Source of the DNA: Capronia americana
Taxonomy: Eukaryota; Ascomycota; Eurotiomycetes; Chaetothyriales; Herpotrichiellaceae
NCBI GenBank assembly: GCA_016110215.1
Contig: JADWQD010000004.1
Coordinates: 620,001-684,000, forward strand
Reading direction: 5' to 3'
Length of the DNA: 64,000 nucleotides
Positions 9,510-20,004 of this stretch are shown piece after piece. The translations under genes and the position numbers were made by a program. How positions within the stretch are numbered: position 1 is the first letter of the stretch; each line of letters begins with the position of its first letter. The notes beneath the pieces were generated by a model. That model saw only the letters and a list, made by a program, of their open reading frames with translations, searched no databases and had not been told where the DNA came from.

Positions 9510-11351
9510 ATGCCTGTCAAGCAGCAGGCTTATTTTCGCTACACTCGGCTGGAATTCAATGACAGTATTCGACTCTTGAAAATCAGACAAGGAAAACCTG
9601 GAGATCCGATCCACACGAGCCTTTCTCACGAGACTCTCGATACCATCAAAAATTGCTACTATGCACTGTCCTACACATGGGGAACGGATTCAACCGCCCG
9701 TTTCATTCGTGTGAATGGCCTTCCATTCTGTGTCCAACCAAACCTCCGGGATGCATTGGAAGCCATCCGAAGACCAGATCAGGACTTGCTTCTATGGGTT
9801 GATGCAATATGTCTCAACCAGGAAGACACACAGGAGAAAAATCACCAAGTAGGCCAGATGGGTAAAATCTATGAAGCAGCACAATCAACATATCTCTGGC
9901 TTGGACTAAGTGCTGATGGAAGCGAATCATGTTTCGACTATATGAACCAAGATCGGAAGCCGCCAAGTCAATGCACCCCGATTGACCCTCTTCGAACTGC
10001 GATCAACGCACTTATGTCAAGACCATATTGGGAGCGTGCATGGATACGCCAAGAATTGCTGCTGGCGCAGAACATCACCATCTATTGCGGAGATCGTATC
10101 ACCAGCTGGGAGCGCTTCTCAGCTGTCATCATGTGTGAAGATTTGATGCCAACCTGGAGTCGAGGGCATGAACTAGCACTTGACCGGCAAGACAGGGCTT
10201 CGCATGAAAGCAGACCACAGAAACGGCTCATGATGCATTTGATGTGGTACAGTTCCGCAAAATGTAAAGACATTCGGGATCGGATCTTTGCTCTTCTACC
10301 TTTAGCATCTGATCGCGATCGATTCGGACGAGACTTTGTCGACTATACCTTAGACAGCTACACGATATTCCTCGGCATGCTCGCTTTGCATGCGAGACCT
10401 TCATTTCTGACAACTGTGATAGACCTTCAAAGACACCTAGAAATCAACTTCCACAAGTACATGCAACTCGACAACAAACTTCGAATGTCGTCGAGTCCTA
10501 TGGACGGATCAAGTCGCATCGCTTCATCGCATCGCAGCAAATCAAGCGATGAAACGTCGTCTGTGCACACGTTTGCCATGTCCGAGAAATGTAAAGAAGG
10601 GTCAACAAATTCAATACTTTCAAGGAGTGCATCTGGTCTGCGCTATTTCATTGCTGAGGTTTACGAAGAGCTTGAAAAGAGGTCCTTATTGACGCGGAGT
10701 CAGACTTCAGGACTGCAATCAGCGATTTGCTGTTTACAATCAATGAACGACTGCAAAGATCCGAGTGGAGGAATGGGGGGCTATCAACAGTGGGTATATC
10801 TAATCCCTGGTACTGATATTGCTCTTCAGTTCCACAATCCAGGTCCATTTTTTGTCTTAAGAAGAGTCTTACGGGCGCCATGGATTACAAAATTGCATCA
10901 AATCCCACTGCAAGACATCGATTATCTCCCTTCGGATGAAAACTTCCAAGCTCTGTGCAACCTCACTTGGTTCCCGGACTTTCTGGAATCGGTGCTTTCA
11001 GAAGATGATACTACAACAGGTCCGGATCCATATCCCCAGGATGAGATGACAGGGGAAAACCCATCAGAAGTTGATTTCATCGAAGCAGCCATGTTGATTC
11101 TGAGCGGCGAGTCACTCGAGTCGGTTTCTATCCGCCTGGGTTATAACCGCCTGGGGGGGCGCTGCAGACATTCTGTTGGGAGTTTGACCAGGCCTGGTTC
11201 AGATATGCTCCGAAAGATATTCACGCAAATCCATCAACGACACAAGGTATGCATGGCGGCATGCGATTATCTATTGAGAGTATATGGTTTGAGACTTGGC
11301 AAATGTATCCGTATTCCAACGCCTGTTGCTGGCATAAAAAACGTCGGTTGA
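9510..11351 (+). CDS. Heterokaryon incompatibility (HET) domain protein
   Basis: Single-exon 613-aa protein with an N-terminal HET domain (PF06985). Visible motifs are YALSYTWG (residues 51-58), VNG followed by NLRDAL, and LLWVDAICLNQ (94-104), then the conserved region around the KIYEAA motif. The C-terminal 400 residues show no repeat or second domain that I recognise. HET proteins act in vegetative incompatibility and related regulated cell death when non-self partners meet. The length and open frame suggest a functional gene, in contrast to the broken HET copy on the opposite strand at 5397-6130. Which partner it recognises cannot be told from the sequence. Confidence 0.88.
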   Translation: MPVKQQAYFRYTRLEFNDSIRLLKIRQGKPGDPIHTSLSHETLDTIKNCYYALSYTWGTDSTARFIRVNGLPFCVQPNLRDALEAIRRPDQDLLLWVDAICLNQEDTQEKNHQVGQMGKIYEAAQSTYLWLGLSADGSESCFDYMNQDRKPPSQCTPIDPLRTAINALMSRPYWERAWIRQELLLAQNITIYCGDRITSWERFSAVIMCEDLMPTWSRGHELALDRQDRASHESRPQKRLMMHLMWYSSAKCKDIRDRIFALLPLASDRDRFGRDFVDYTLDSYTIFLGMLALHARPSFLTTVIDLQRHLEINFHKYMQLDNKLRMSSSPMDGSSRIASSHRSKSSDETSSVHTFAMSEKCKEGSTNSILSRSASGLRYFIAEVYEELEKRSLLTRSQTSGLQSAICCLQSMNDCKDPSGGMGGYQQWVYLIPGTDIALQFHNPGPFFVLRRVLRAPWITKLHQIPLQDIDYLPSDENFQALCNLTWFPDFLESVLSEDDTTTGPDPYPQDEMTGENPSEVDFIEAAMLILSGESLESVSIRLGYNRLGGRCRHSVGSLTRPGSDMLRKIFTQIHQRHKVCMAACDYLLRVYGLRLGKCIRIPTPVAGIKNVG

Positions 11352-12030
11352 CCTCAAAGCAGCCCGAATAAGCGTCCCTTCGGCTGGGTTCAATAGAATC
11401 CTGTAGGCTTTGGCTTAGCCTTGGAAAACAATAGTGCAACAACATTTCATCGCTGCTTGTGCTGGAGTGGGTTCTTGCACCCTCCATGTATTCTCTTTAC
11501 CTGCGCAAAGAGTCCATCCACTCTTAGGCTCGTTGAGCGAAGAAAGGGAGATGGACATAGGACGGGGTTCAACGTGGTCGCTCCGCTCAATGGCTAGCCC
11601 GAATACTTGAACTTCTAGACATGTGAAACTTCGGGATTCAAGGTTCCCCCTTGTTGCTCATGGCCCATGGATCAAGGTAGCACCAAGATGACTGATTTCT
11701 AGAACGGTCAACGTGTTTGCGAAATCGTGATGTTGACAATTCATTGCTTTGGAAATGTCGCTGATCATAGAACCCTGTCCGGCAGCATCCAATTGGCACA
11801 GAATATATATCTACGAATTGCGATATTGGAGGAATACCTGGAGTCCTAGGTGGATGATAGCTTACCCCAGGTGTCCCACATATGGCTTATCCAGTGCAGA
11901 CACTACATCCTTTCCCATATCGGCGGTACAAGATAAGCATGTCTGATTTTACTCTTCTCATTGGTGAGTAAAACCAGATGGTCGCCAAAGACTTGAAATC
12001 GGGCGATAAAACTTCGGATTCATATCTATT
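11352..12030. other. Intergenic, nothing recognised
   Basis: The region lies between the 3' ends of the convergent HET and Zn2Cys6 genes. I see no gene, repeat or RNA. Confidence 0.5.
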
Positions 12031-13709
12031 TCATCGGGAATATGAATTCGAGCGTACTTCGGCAATTTGGGATTGCTCCCTAATGGATCTTGCCATCACC
12101 CACGCTTGCCGAATACCAATCTCGCCGCCGACGAATTCACACGTCGGTAACAACCAGTCCTGCCGCATATCAGACCACTCCGTCGCCGTGACGAGCCCTT
12201 GCAAAAGTCCAAGAAAGCTGATTACTCCCGAAGACCTGGGTACCAATGTGCTGTCAGTGTTCTGGGTCTCGTCCAGCCCAAGTTGATAGGGGATGCTAGC
12301 TCGGATTTCGTCCAGCATCTGAGAGAGTCGAATCCTGGATTTCTCATGTTGGATCCAACATTTTGATGCCAACGCTGGATCTGTAGAGGAGACCGGGCTG
12401 AATAAGACGTCGAGGTTTTGGAGCACCACTTTTTGAATGAGGATGCGACATAGGCGATGATAATTCCATACACTCGCAATCCAACAACTCTGATACGAGT
12501 AGCAGTAGTCGCCATAAAATTTGAGGGTTGTCATCCGTGTGATGGTGCGGTGCTTCCAGATTAATGGTACCTCGGAGACCCACAATGACAGGTCGCCATC
12601 GAGGCGCATGGCTAGAGCGACGAGTTGCACAGGCTCCGTGACGTCCTTTTCTGTGATGGAAACATGAAGATCCACGATTTCACAGAGAATGCAGAATAGG
12701 CGGATTGCAGGCCAGAAGTCGTTTTCGGGCTGAAATGCCGAGAAGGACGGAATCAGTTCTACAATAGGCTGAGGAACTCGAGTCCTTCTAACAAGACAAC
12801 CAATGACCTGTCTGACTATGAACACAGGGACTGGTTGGGGATGATATGAAAGAGAACTTACAGCGAGATAGCAGACTTCTAAAAACCCTCTCAGGTGGGA
12901 AATACCCCTCCAGTCGTCAGGACGCCAGAGCTTCAAGAGTGCGGTGGCGCCCTCAATGTGGCAAAGCCAGCTGTGACTCGCTTTCAAATCTTCGCAGACG
13001 ATCATCTGTCATATCATCAGCCTGGGAGCGACCGCCCACTGGCGAGATCTGTACTTCAAACATCGACATCATGAAAATGGCGGCGATTGTCTGCTCCTGT
13101 ACAACTTTCGCCGGATCTGAAACATCCGCCTCCATCTGGCGGAGAGATAATGTGTATTTGGACCTAGCAAGCATCATTATCTTGGGCTCCTTCTTGATGT
13201 TTGCGAGCGCTGCCAGGCCGACGGCCGTGAGTGCTGTCAAGTCACACGCAGATGGCTGTGAATCGCGTCGTCGAGAATATGGACAAGTCGGACCAATAAT
13301 AGCGTAACGGTTGAAGAAGATTGTCTGGGCTAATATCTCTAAAGGGGTCCTGGCTGAGCGAGAACCGTGGCGCGGAGGAGGGTGCTTGTCGACAGAGAGG
13401 TGACGGTCTGCCAACAGTGTGACGCGAGACCTCATCTCCAGACAAATCCCCGCTCTTCCGATTCTTGCTTCCCTGGACCTTGCGTACAGTCTTCTCAGTC
13501 TGATCCGTGAAAATGACATCTAATGGAGTCCGATATCCCTTGCAAGCTAGGCCAGCTCTCGCGCACTGCCTGCATGTAGGCCGCGTTTCGTTGCACTTGG
13601 GCACTTTTCAGAGCGAGCTTCATTTCAGAAATGTGATGAGGCAACGAACTTTGATCCTTCGAGACCGACAATTGGCACAGCCTTTACTGAATCTGTTACG
13701 AAACACCAT
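12031..13709 (-). CDS. Zn(II)2Cys6 transcription factor
   Basis: Five exons, complement(12031..12807, 12862..13005, 13055..13384, 13488..13595, 13650..13709), give 472 aa. The first intron splits the zinc cluster. Spliced residues 11-35 give C-X2-C-X6-C-X5-C-X2-C-X6-C (CANC at the start, CRQC at the end). The family middle region follows (AQTIFFNRY, ALTAVGLAALAN, a SWLCHIEGATALL motif), typical of Zn2Cys6 regulators with a fungal-specific domain. Introns are 54, 103, 49 and 54 nt. The second has an uncertain donor: 13487 is preferred, and 13430 would keep phase too. The fourth is in frame and open, so its removal rests on a strong GTAAGT donor and family fit. It is likely a nuclear DNA-binding regulator. 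The neighbouring EthD gene, SDR/ADH genes and MFS pump suggest it may control a small metabolic locus, but no binding-site repeats were evident. Confidence 0.75.
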
Positions 13710-14107
13710 TGCACAGAGGTGTGCTTTGTTTTGACTGGAAGGATGAAGACAGAATGAGAGTGTGTTGGTAGATTGATTGTATGATGAGACGGACTTGGTG
13801 GTTTCGAATGATGACAAATAATGTTGGTGCGCAGGTTTCACGCAGTCACCGACCAACTCTTTCATCGTCACACCTTTTCGACATTCATGCTATGTCAAAG
13901 CTGCTTGAACTGGATCGTCATCTTGTTTTCAGTTTATACAGACCAAGGTATATATCTATCGAGACTAACACTGATCGGATGGCCAAGTGATGTTGCACGA
14001 ATGAAGGGTATGAAGGGAACATGAAATTTGCTTCGGAGAAGCCGAAATGCGAATCCTGTTAACGGAATGTATGTCATTGCCTAGGGAGCCCTCTTCATGA
14101 ACCACCC
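13710..14107. other. Intergenic between Zn2Cys6 and EthD genes
   Basis: About 400 nt lie upstream of the Zn2Cys6 gene and downstream of the EthD gene, both on the minus strand. Presumably this is the regulator's promoter. No clear TATA box or palindromic site was seen. Confidence 0.45.
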
Positions 14108-14605
14108 CTAGGAGGCAAAGGCTGATTTACCATCCACGATATTGATAACTTTTCCATCCTGAACATACGTCTCAACCCATCCGACAGTGAGCTCCATCGA
14201 CCCGTGTTCGAACATGTAAGCCTCATCAGGCTGCATCTTGGCCGCGTACTCAGGGTCTTGAGTCGCCTTCAGAAGATCATCTACGCTTCGAACCATCATT
14301 TCGACATGGGCATCGAAGTGTGCCAGTTTTGCGCCGGCACTCTCGACGATCCCAGCTGCAAGTTCCCGAGTCTCCGGAGGCGTGTGATACTGAGACATAT
14401 CAGCGGGTTCATACGTCAATTGACATCCCAAGATGGGAGAACATATACATACTTGTGTATATCCGATGATGCCGTTTCGCGCCAACCAGCCTGATACGAT
14501 GGGAGCATGGTGCTCAGTCCAGTGCTTTTGGAACTCTGCGTCGGAAAGGTTTGGATTCTCGCGTTGCAGGATTGTCAGCCGGAGAAGTCTTTCCTTGGTC
14601 GCCAT
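14108..14605 (-). CDS. EthD-domain protein (dimeric alpha-beta barrel), copy 1
   Basis: Two exons, complement(14108..14389, 14453..14605), give 144 aa. The 63-nt intron is in frame and open, but the start (ATKERLLRLTI), the motif FQKHWTEHHAP and the join YTQ-YHT fit the EthD family only when it is removed. EthD proteins (PF07110) are small dimeric alpha-beta barrels often found in fungal secondary-metabolite and aromatic-degradation loci, where some act as cyclases, decarboxylases or accessory factors. A second copy at 45836-46360 has a first exon of exactly the same length (153 nt) and the intron at the same codon, so the two are paralogues. An upstream in-frame ATG at 14722 exists but would place the TATA box inside the coding region, so 14605 is chosen. 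Confidence 0.8.
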   Translation of the reverse strand: MATKERLLRLTILQRENPNLSDAEFQKHWTEHHAPIVSGWLARNGIIGYTQVCICSPILGCQLTYEPADMSQYHTPPETRELAAGIVESAGAKLAHFDAHVEMMVRSVDDLLKATQDPEYAAKMQPDEAYMFEHGSMELTVGWVETYVQDGKVINIVDGKSAFAS

Positions 14606-14697
14606 AGGACGTTGTAAATTGATGGATCTGTCTGTCGTTTGTTTCTGTGTCTTTGAGAGATTGAGGAGTGGTTTGTGTCTTCGTGAGAGTGTCGTGG

Positions 14698-14704
14698 TTA
14701 TATA
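14698..14704 (-). promoter_or_regulatory. TATA box of EthD gene copy 1
   Basis: TATATAA on the minus strand lies about 93 nt upstream of the chosen ATG at 14605. It supports that start over the longer frame beginning at 14722. Confidence 0.5.
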
Positions 14705-15096
14705 GCTTTCCCGAGGCAACATGTCAAGAGGGAAGAGGAGCAGCTAGATCAACATGAATTGTCTGATTGATAATTCACCGATCAAGTTCCTCCTTTGGGC
14801 GCTTATACCGGCGCTTTTGAGAGGGTTGTCCAAATTCTCACGGCATACTTTCGCCCGAATTGTGCGATAACCTGACAAATCATATAGACGGAGCCTTTGT
14901 TCTTACTTCTCTACGACGAGATTACCATCTACAGGTTAGCGTTAGAACTGATATCTACCCTTAGCTCCGAAATCAGACATTCCTTGATGGCTCAGACTTT
15001 GAAATAAGTTTTCATATTAGTTAGTATCCTTCAGTCGCCCAACATTCCCTAACTCTGGATCCCAGCAGTTGTTTCATGCTCCATACAATCGTGGCA

Positions 15097-16333
15097 ATGG
15101 CGTTGCGGTATCAAGCAGTCAAACAAGGTCCTTTTGAGGTAGTTCAAGTCGAAGTCCCCGTTCCCGGCGCTGGAGAAATCTTGATCAAGTTGAAACAATC
15201 GCACTCAACCCTGTCGACTGGAAACAACTGTTAGTTGAGTTAGCGCGAGAACCAGTGGATGAAATCCACTGACCACTTTTCAAAGTGCCTCTGGCCATGC
15301 TGTAACTCACTGGCCTGCCACTTTCGGAAATGATGGTGCTGGAATTGTGGAAGCTATTGGAGAGGGGTCGAAGCTTTTAAGAAAGGAGATGAGGTCCTTG
15401 CTCGCTTTGATCCGGTCAAGACTATATCAGCAGCTTTCCAGGTGCTTGGACGATAACTTATGGATTCAGCTGGGGTATTGGCTAACGAGAAATCTACAGA
15501 ATTTTGCTGTCATCAGCATCAACAATGTGGCTTATAAACCGAAATCATTGTCGTTCGAGGAAGCTGCTTCCATACCGTTCGCCTCAACGTCTGTTTCCAT
15601 GAATAGGAGCTGATGCGATATTCTAGACTAGCCTATATGACTGCTGCCTCGGCGATCCATTGGGCACTAGGAGTTCCACTGAGATTCCTCAAGGATGGGC
15701 AGAATACTGGCTTTGAACCCAAGTCGGTAATGGTAAGTCCTCCCCCAAAAATATCTCACTCAATTGGACGCTTCCCGGTGTCAGAAGTATTAATTTGCTG
15801 TTCACAGGTTCTTGGTGGCAGTTCATCAGTTGGCTCAGCTACTGTGCAACTCCTTCGCATTGCTCTTCCTGATGTTTCACTTATAGCCACAAGTTCCCCG
15901 AAGCACCACGCACATATCAAATCCCTCGGAGCAAACACGGTCTTGGACTATACGGCTGCTGAACTTGTCCAAGATATATACACAGCTTCTCCGGGTGGCA
16001 GTGGGTTTGAGGCCATTGCGGACACGGTCAATGGCGTTGTCATCAATCCAGAGCTTCTTCAGACCCTGACAGGGCCGAAGCAATTCGCAGAAGTGGTCAC
16101 TGGACAGATGGTTACGGACGTTCCCGCTGAAATCAAACATACACTGGTCTTTGGAACAAAGGTGATGACAACTTCTGGCGGTCCAAATTTGTTTTCTGCA
16201 CTTGGAGTTCTGTGGAGAATACAAACCACCATTGCCAATCACCGTCATCGGTGAAGGGTTGGAGTCAATCGGAGAAGGGTTGGAAAAATTAAAGGCGGGA
16301 GTGTCAGGGACCAAACTTGTGATAAAACTATAG
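15097..16333 (+). pseudogene. Zinc-type medium-chain dehydrogenase pseudogene
   Basis: Family-like segments of a zinc-binding alcohol dehydrogenase / enoyl reductase (CipB-type MDR) can be followed in order: an N-terminal segment (QAVKQGPFEVVQVEV), a FGNDGAGIVEAIGEG segment, FEEAASIPFAST, TAASAIHWALGV, the Rossmann segment VLGGSSSVGSATVQLLR, LGANTVLDY, and a C-terminus ending GVSGTKLVIKL before a TAG. They are not in one frame. Single-base losses appear near 15195 and 15365, and another frame change near 16215-16225. At least one canonical intron is still visible (GTAAGT donor at 15733, acceptor before 15809). The gene therefore cannot make the full protein as written. Two of the changes sit in or next to homopolymers, so assembly error is an alternative for them. 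A complete paralogue-like enzyme is present at 21447-22669. Confidence 0.78.
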
Positions 16334-17209
16334 ACAATGAGCAAGAAAACCCCTCAGGGCAGAGTGGCCTAGGCACGGGGTACCTACTGGGCCTTGCTGG
16401 ATGAGGCTGAAACGAAGAAAGGTATGTCACCTTCCTTGGTGCCAGGTGGTACCCTGCCTATCGTACAGAGAGAGATAGGTCGAGTTAGCACAATGCAAGC
16501 AATTACACACTCTTAAGTCTGCTCCGTGTGTGCCCACACCATGAAGCTTGATTGGTTGAAAGAGCGGGTCTTGTAGCCTAATAACCTTTTACTTGTCCAA
16601 ACCCGGTAATTCCTTCGTGGAATAGCCTCGCTGACGACTGTCGGACATTTTTGCAAGGTTACCAATCAAGCTGGTGTATCTAAAGAAAGATGAAGTGTGT
16701 CATGAAGTGGCATAGGTATTTCCTCCTGTTGGCTTAGGGTTACCCTCTCGTTACCAGGTGGAACTGCAGGAAACCATAGGTATGATCCCGGCTCGGTCAC
16801 AACATGACTACCGTCATGTAGACAGGGCTCGTTTACTGCCTGTAATCTCTAGTTTAACGGGGTAAAGACCACGAAAGAACTTGTCTCCACCAATCCCCAG
16901 GCGGAAAGTCCAAGGAAACTCAGCGCAACCGGCCACTGCCACTGGGTCCATGGTGAGCGCGCCTCGCAGCCCATCTCAGAGCTACTGGGAACGCGTGTCA
17001 ATGAGCTGCACTCGCCCCTGACGAGTTTCTGATAGTTTATAGTATCCCTACGCCGTGATATATATAAAGAATGAATGGGAGAACGATAGGAGAGAGGCGA
17101 GAAGTGTGTGGTGAGAACAATTTCAGTGGTTGACTTCCGGAAAGCCACAGCTTTCAACATTGAGAAGACTCGGTTCAAATGCCAGTGCTAGTGATCCTAG
17201 CTGTCCCTT
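16334..17209. other. Intergenic, nothing recognised
   Basis: No gene, RNA or repeat could be supported. Confidence 0.5.
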
Positions 17210-17340
17210 TCAACCAATGGCACGTCCTCCATCGACCTCCAGATTAGTTCCTGTCACAAAGCTTGACTCGTCCCTGGCAAAGTACAAGGCTGCGTTGGCC
17301 ACGTCCAACGTGTCTGTAAGCCTGCCCATGGGAGCCCAAT
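17210..17340 (-). pseudogene. C-terminal remnant of a short-chain dehydrogenase
   Basis: Read on the minus strand, the frame ending at the stop 17210-17212 gives a typical SDR C-terminus: PMGRLTDTLDVANAALYF, then the SSFVTGTNLEVDGG element and a final AIG. Upstream of about 17340 I could not find the rest of the fold (Rossmann start, YxxxK) in a frame that can be joined. A possible acceptor lies near 17360, but the sequence before it does not resemble an SDR. It is most likely a decayed or truncated copy. Confidence 0.55.
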
Positions 17341-18029
17341 ACAGCAGCCATAAGACTGGGCTGTGTGCTTAGTTCTCCAAGCCAACTGTCGGAGAATGAG
17401 CAGATCTGTCAGAGTATACGAACACGGCAAGGACGATATGTGCGGGGCAGACTTACTACCCCGGCCTTGGCGGTTGTCTTAGCCTGTTCCCCGGTAATGC
17501 CACCTGCATTGCGTTCCGGGACCGGGCGGGGCATCAACCTCGTAGAGGAGGTCTCGGCTCAAGAAGTTCGGCAGCATCATCAACGCCCCAGGTTTGGCGA
17601 GTTCTAACTGACTCCACAGGTAGGTTTTGCATATGAGATCTTCATGAGGTCGGATGCCTCGGGCGGCGGGCGGCGGGCGAGGATTTCGATTGTGGTACAA
17701 GCTCAAAGCCATTCTCATTGTCACTTAGCCGACCGGCTACATCGTTTCAACCGTTGTAAAGTGTGTTGTTACCCGGGAACCTGACCACCAGCCTCTGCGG
17801 CGTTGCTGATGTCCCGAAGTCGAAAACCTCGTAAACCTTAGCCGAAACCAAAAGGACGAAAACCTATGTTATGGCCGCTCATCCTCCTTCTCGCCCTTGT
17901 TGGTAGTGCTTCTGGCCGCAAAGCGCCCTGGAACCAGAAATCTACACAATATCAGTTCAATTTGTTGCATTCCGAGAGTATTTCTCGGCGGTGTGAATGT
18001 TTTTGTCTTGTTGACCTGCTTTTCTTACT
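17341..18029. other. Upstream region of the MFS gene
   Basis: Frames in 17480-17724 show no recognisable domain. The region presumably includes the promoter of the MFS transporter starting at 18030. There is a short GGGCGGC repeat near 17660-17680. Confidence 0.4.
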
Positions 18030-20004
18030 ATGACTACCGACGTCAAAGAAGCAGGAAGGGTAGATTACGGAGCGGAGCCAGGCATCAAGCATGAGGAAGA
18101 GGTGGTTGACCATGAGAAGCAGCCCATATCTATCCTACATGAGCAAGTGGAGGAACCGGTGGTGACCACAAAGACCTGGGTGGTTGTTATGGTAAGAATG
18201 GCATCCACCTGCTGAGTCGCGTCGACCGACTTATGGAAACCAGATTCTATCACTTGGCTATGGAGTCTCGTTCTGGCCAGTTCCTGCCATGGCTGCCGTC
18301 GGCACTGGGATTGCGGCCGAGTTTGGCAATGCAGCTGATGCTGCTTGGTTCATTCCGGCATGGACCCTATCCATCACCGTTTGCTTTATGATCTGGTGCG
18401 TCGTTGAATTCCGACGCGAACCATCAAAGCTAACCAGAAGACCGCAGTGGAGCGAACACTGACCTGCTCGGCCGGCGTTGGTTCCTTGTCGGCGGGAACG
18501 TCTTCTGCTTCATTGGGGAAATCATCATCGCAACAGCCGAAAGCAACACTGCGGTCATTGTCGGAATGGCCTTGGCTGGCTTTGGTGGAGCTAACTGTCA
18601 GATGGCCGCGTTTGCCCTCTCAGAGCTGCTTCCAAACAAATGGCGACACATTGGAGTGGTCCTGGCAGACTTGTCGGTTTTTGTCGCCGTGACAATTGCC
18701 CCTGTGACCGGCAGGTATGGTTTGGTAACCAATACCTGGAGTTGGAATTTCTACTCCGGAGCGATCGCTCAGGCGTTTTCGTTTGTTGGTCTGTATCTCC
18801 TATACTTCCCGCCGGCACACCCTTACAACATGGACCCAAAGCAACTCATTAAAGAGTTGGATTACGTGGGTATGGCCTTGTTTACGGCGGGCGCGGTTCC
18901 TGTTCTGATGGGTCTGGTGTACACCACGATCTACCCGTCCAGTAATTTGCACGTGGTGGTCTCGTTTGCCGTCGGCTTCTTCATTCTAATCCTTTTTGCC
19001 CTTTGGGAGACGTATGGCAACATCAAGCACCCCCTTACACCGACGTACATGTTCACATCGTCGCACGGCCGCGACCTGACCGCCCCATGCATTGCGCTTG
19101 GCATGATAAACATGTTCTACTACTCCAGCAGCATTCTCTGGCCAACCATGATCAACGTGTTCTACACAGACAATGGGTCAGATTGGAGGTACGCCAGCCT
19201 GCTTTCGGTGGTGCAGGGTCTTGCGATCACTACCGGAGGCACGTTGTTGGCCATCTTCGGACGACGGATTCGGCACTGGCACTGGCAGATGGGAGGGACT
19301 TTCACAATCACGGTTATCTTCGGAGTGCTCATAGCACTTGGCAACCCACACAACAAAGGTTTGATGGTAGCATTCACTTTCATCTGCCAGATGGCGTATG
19401 CATGGTGCGTGTACCTGGCCATCGCTGTCTCTCAGATGGGGGTCCACCATCGAGACTTGGGTCATAGTGGAGGGATCTCAGGCGTTGCACGTTTCGCAGC
19501 CGGAACCAGTGAGCCTCCACTTCTTTCCCCTGAAATCTTTCATTGAGATCATTCACGTGCTGACTACTCCAGTCGGGGTTGCCATCTACACCACGGTCCT
19601 GTCAAAGACTGTTGCGAGACGTATAGCCGAATACGTTCCCCCTGCTGCAGAAGCCGCCGGACTTCCAAGCTCCCGGATCAACGATCTGCTCTTGGCCTTG
19701 GGAAAACCCAACCTTGATCAAGCATTTCCTGCCCCAATCGCTGCGGCGGCGACACGGGCATGGCAGCGGGCATATGAGAAAGCAATCCAGTAATTCTGCT
19801 CCTTGGTTGCCGTTGGTGCCATGATCTTACAGACATTTGAAAGGCTGACAAAATTCGTTTAGGAACGTCTGCTGGTGCTCTCTCGCTTTTGGCATTGTCG
19901 GAATCGTGGCTTGCATGCTTTGCAAAGACATCGAGCCGAAGATGAATGATAAGATCGAGGTGTACATGGAGAATACCGAGTACGCGGACAGAAACCAACA
20001 CTAG
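18030..20004 (+). CDS. MFS efflux transporter, TRI12/siderophore type
   Basis: Five exons, 18030..18191, 18244..18395, 18448..19508, 19573..19789 and 19863..20004, give 577 aa. Introns are 52, 52, 64 and 73 nt, all GT-AG with conserved phase. A 50-residue hydrophilic N-terminus precedes many membrane helices. The DLLGRRW motif after the second helix is the MFS loop 2-3 signature. The order of segments and the C-terminal MNDKIEVYMEN tail match the fungal TRI12-like DHA14 family (trichothecene efflux pump TRI12 and related toxin or siderophore exporters). A plasma-membrane, proton-driven export role is inferred; the substrate cannot be told. It lies in a locus with an EthD gene, dehydrogenases and a Zn2Cys6 regulator, an arrangement often seen around small metabolite loci, though no synthase gene is present in the window. 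Confidence 0.87.

Noticed and set aside
13242..13256. Apparent frameshift in the Zn2Cys6 gene (reading ends at TTRFTAICV)
   Set aside because: An intron ending at 13385 puts the conserved AQTIFFNRY to ALANI segment in frame, so the gene need not be broken.
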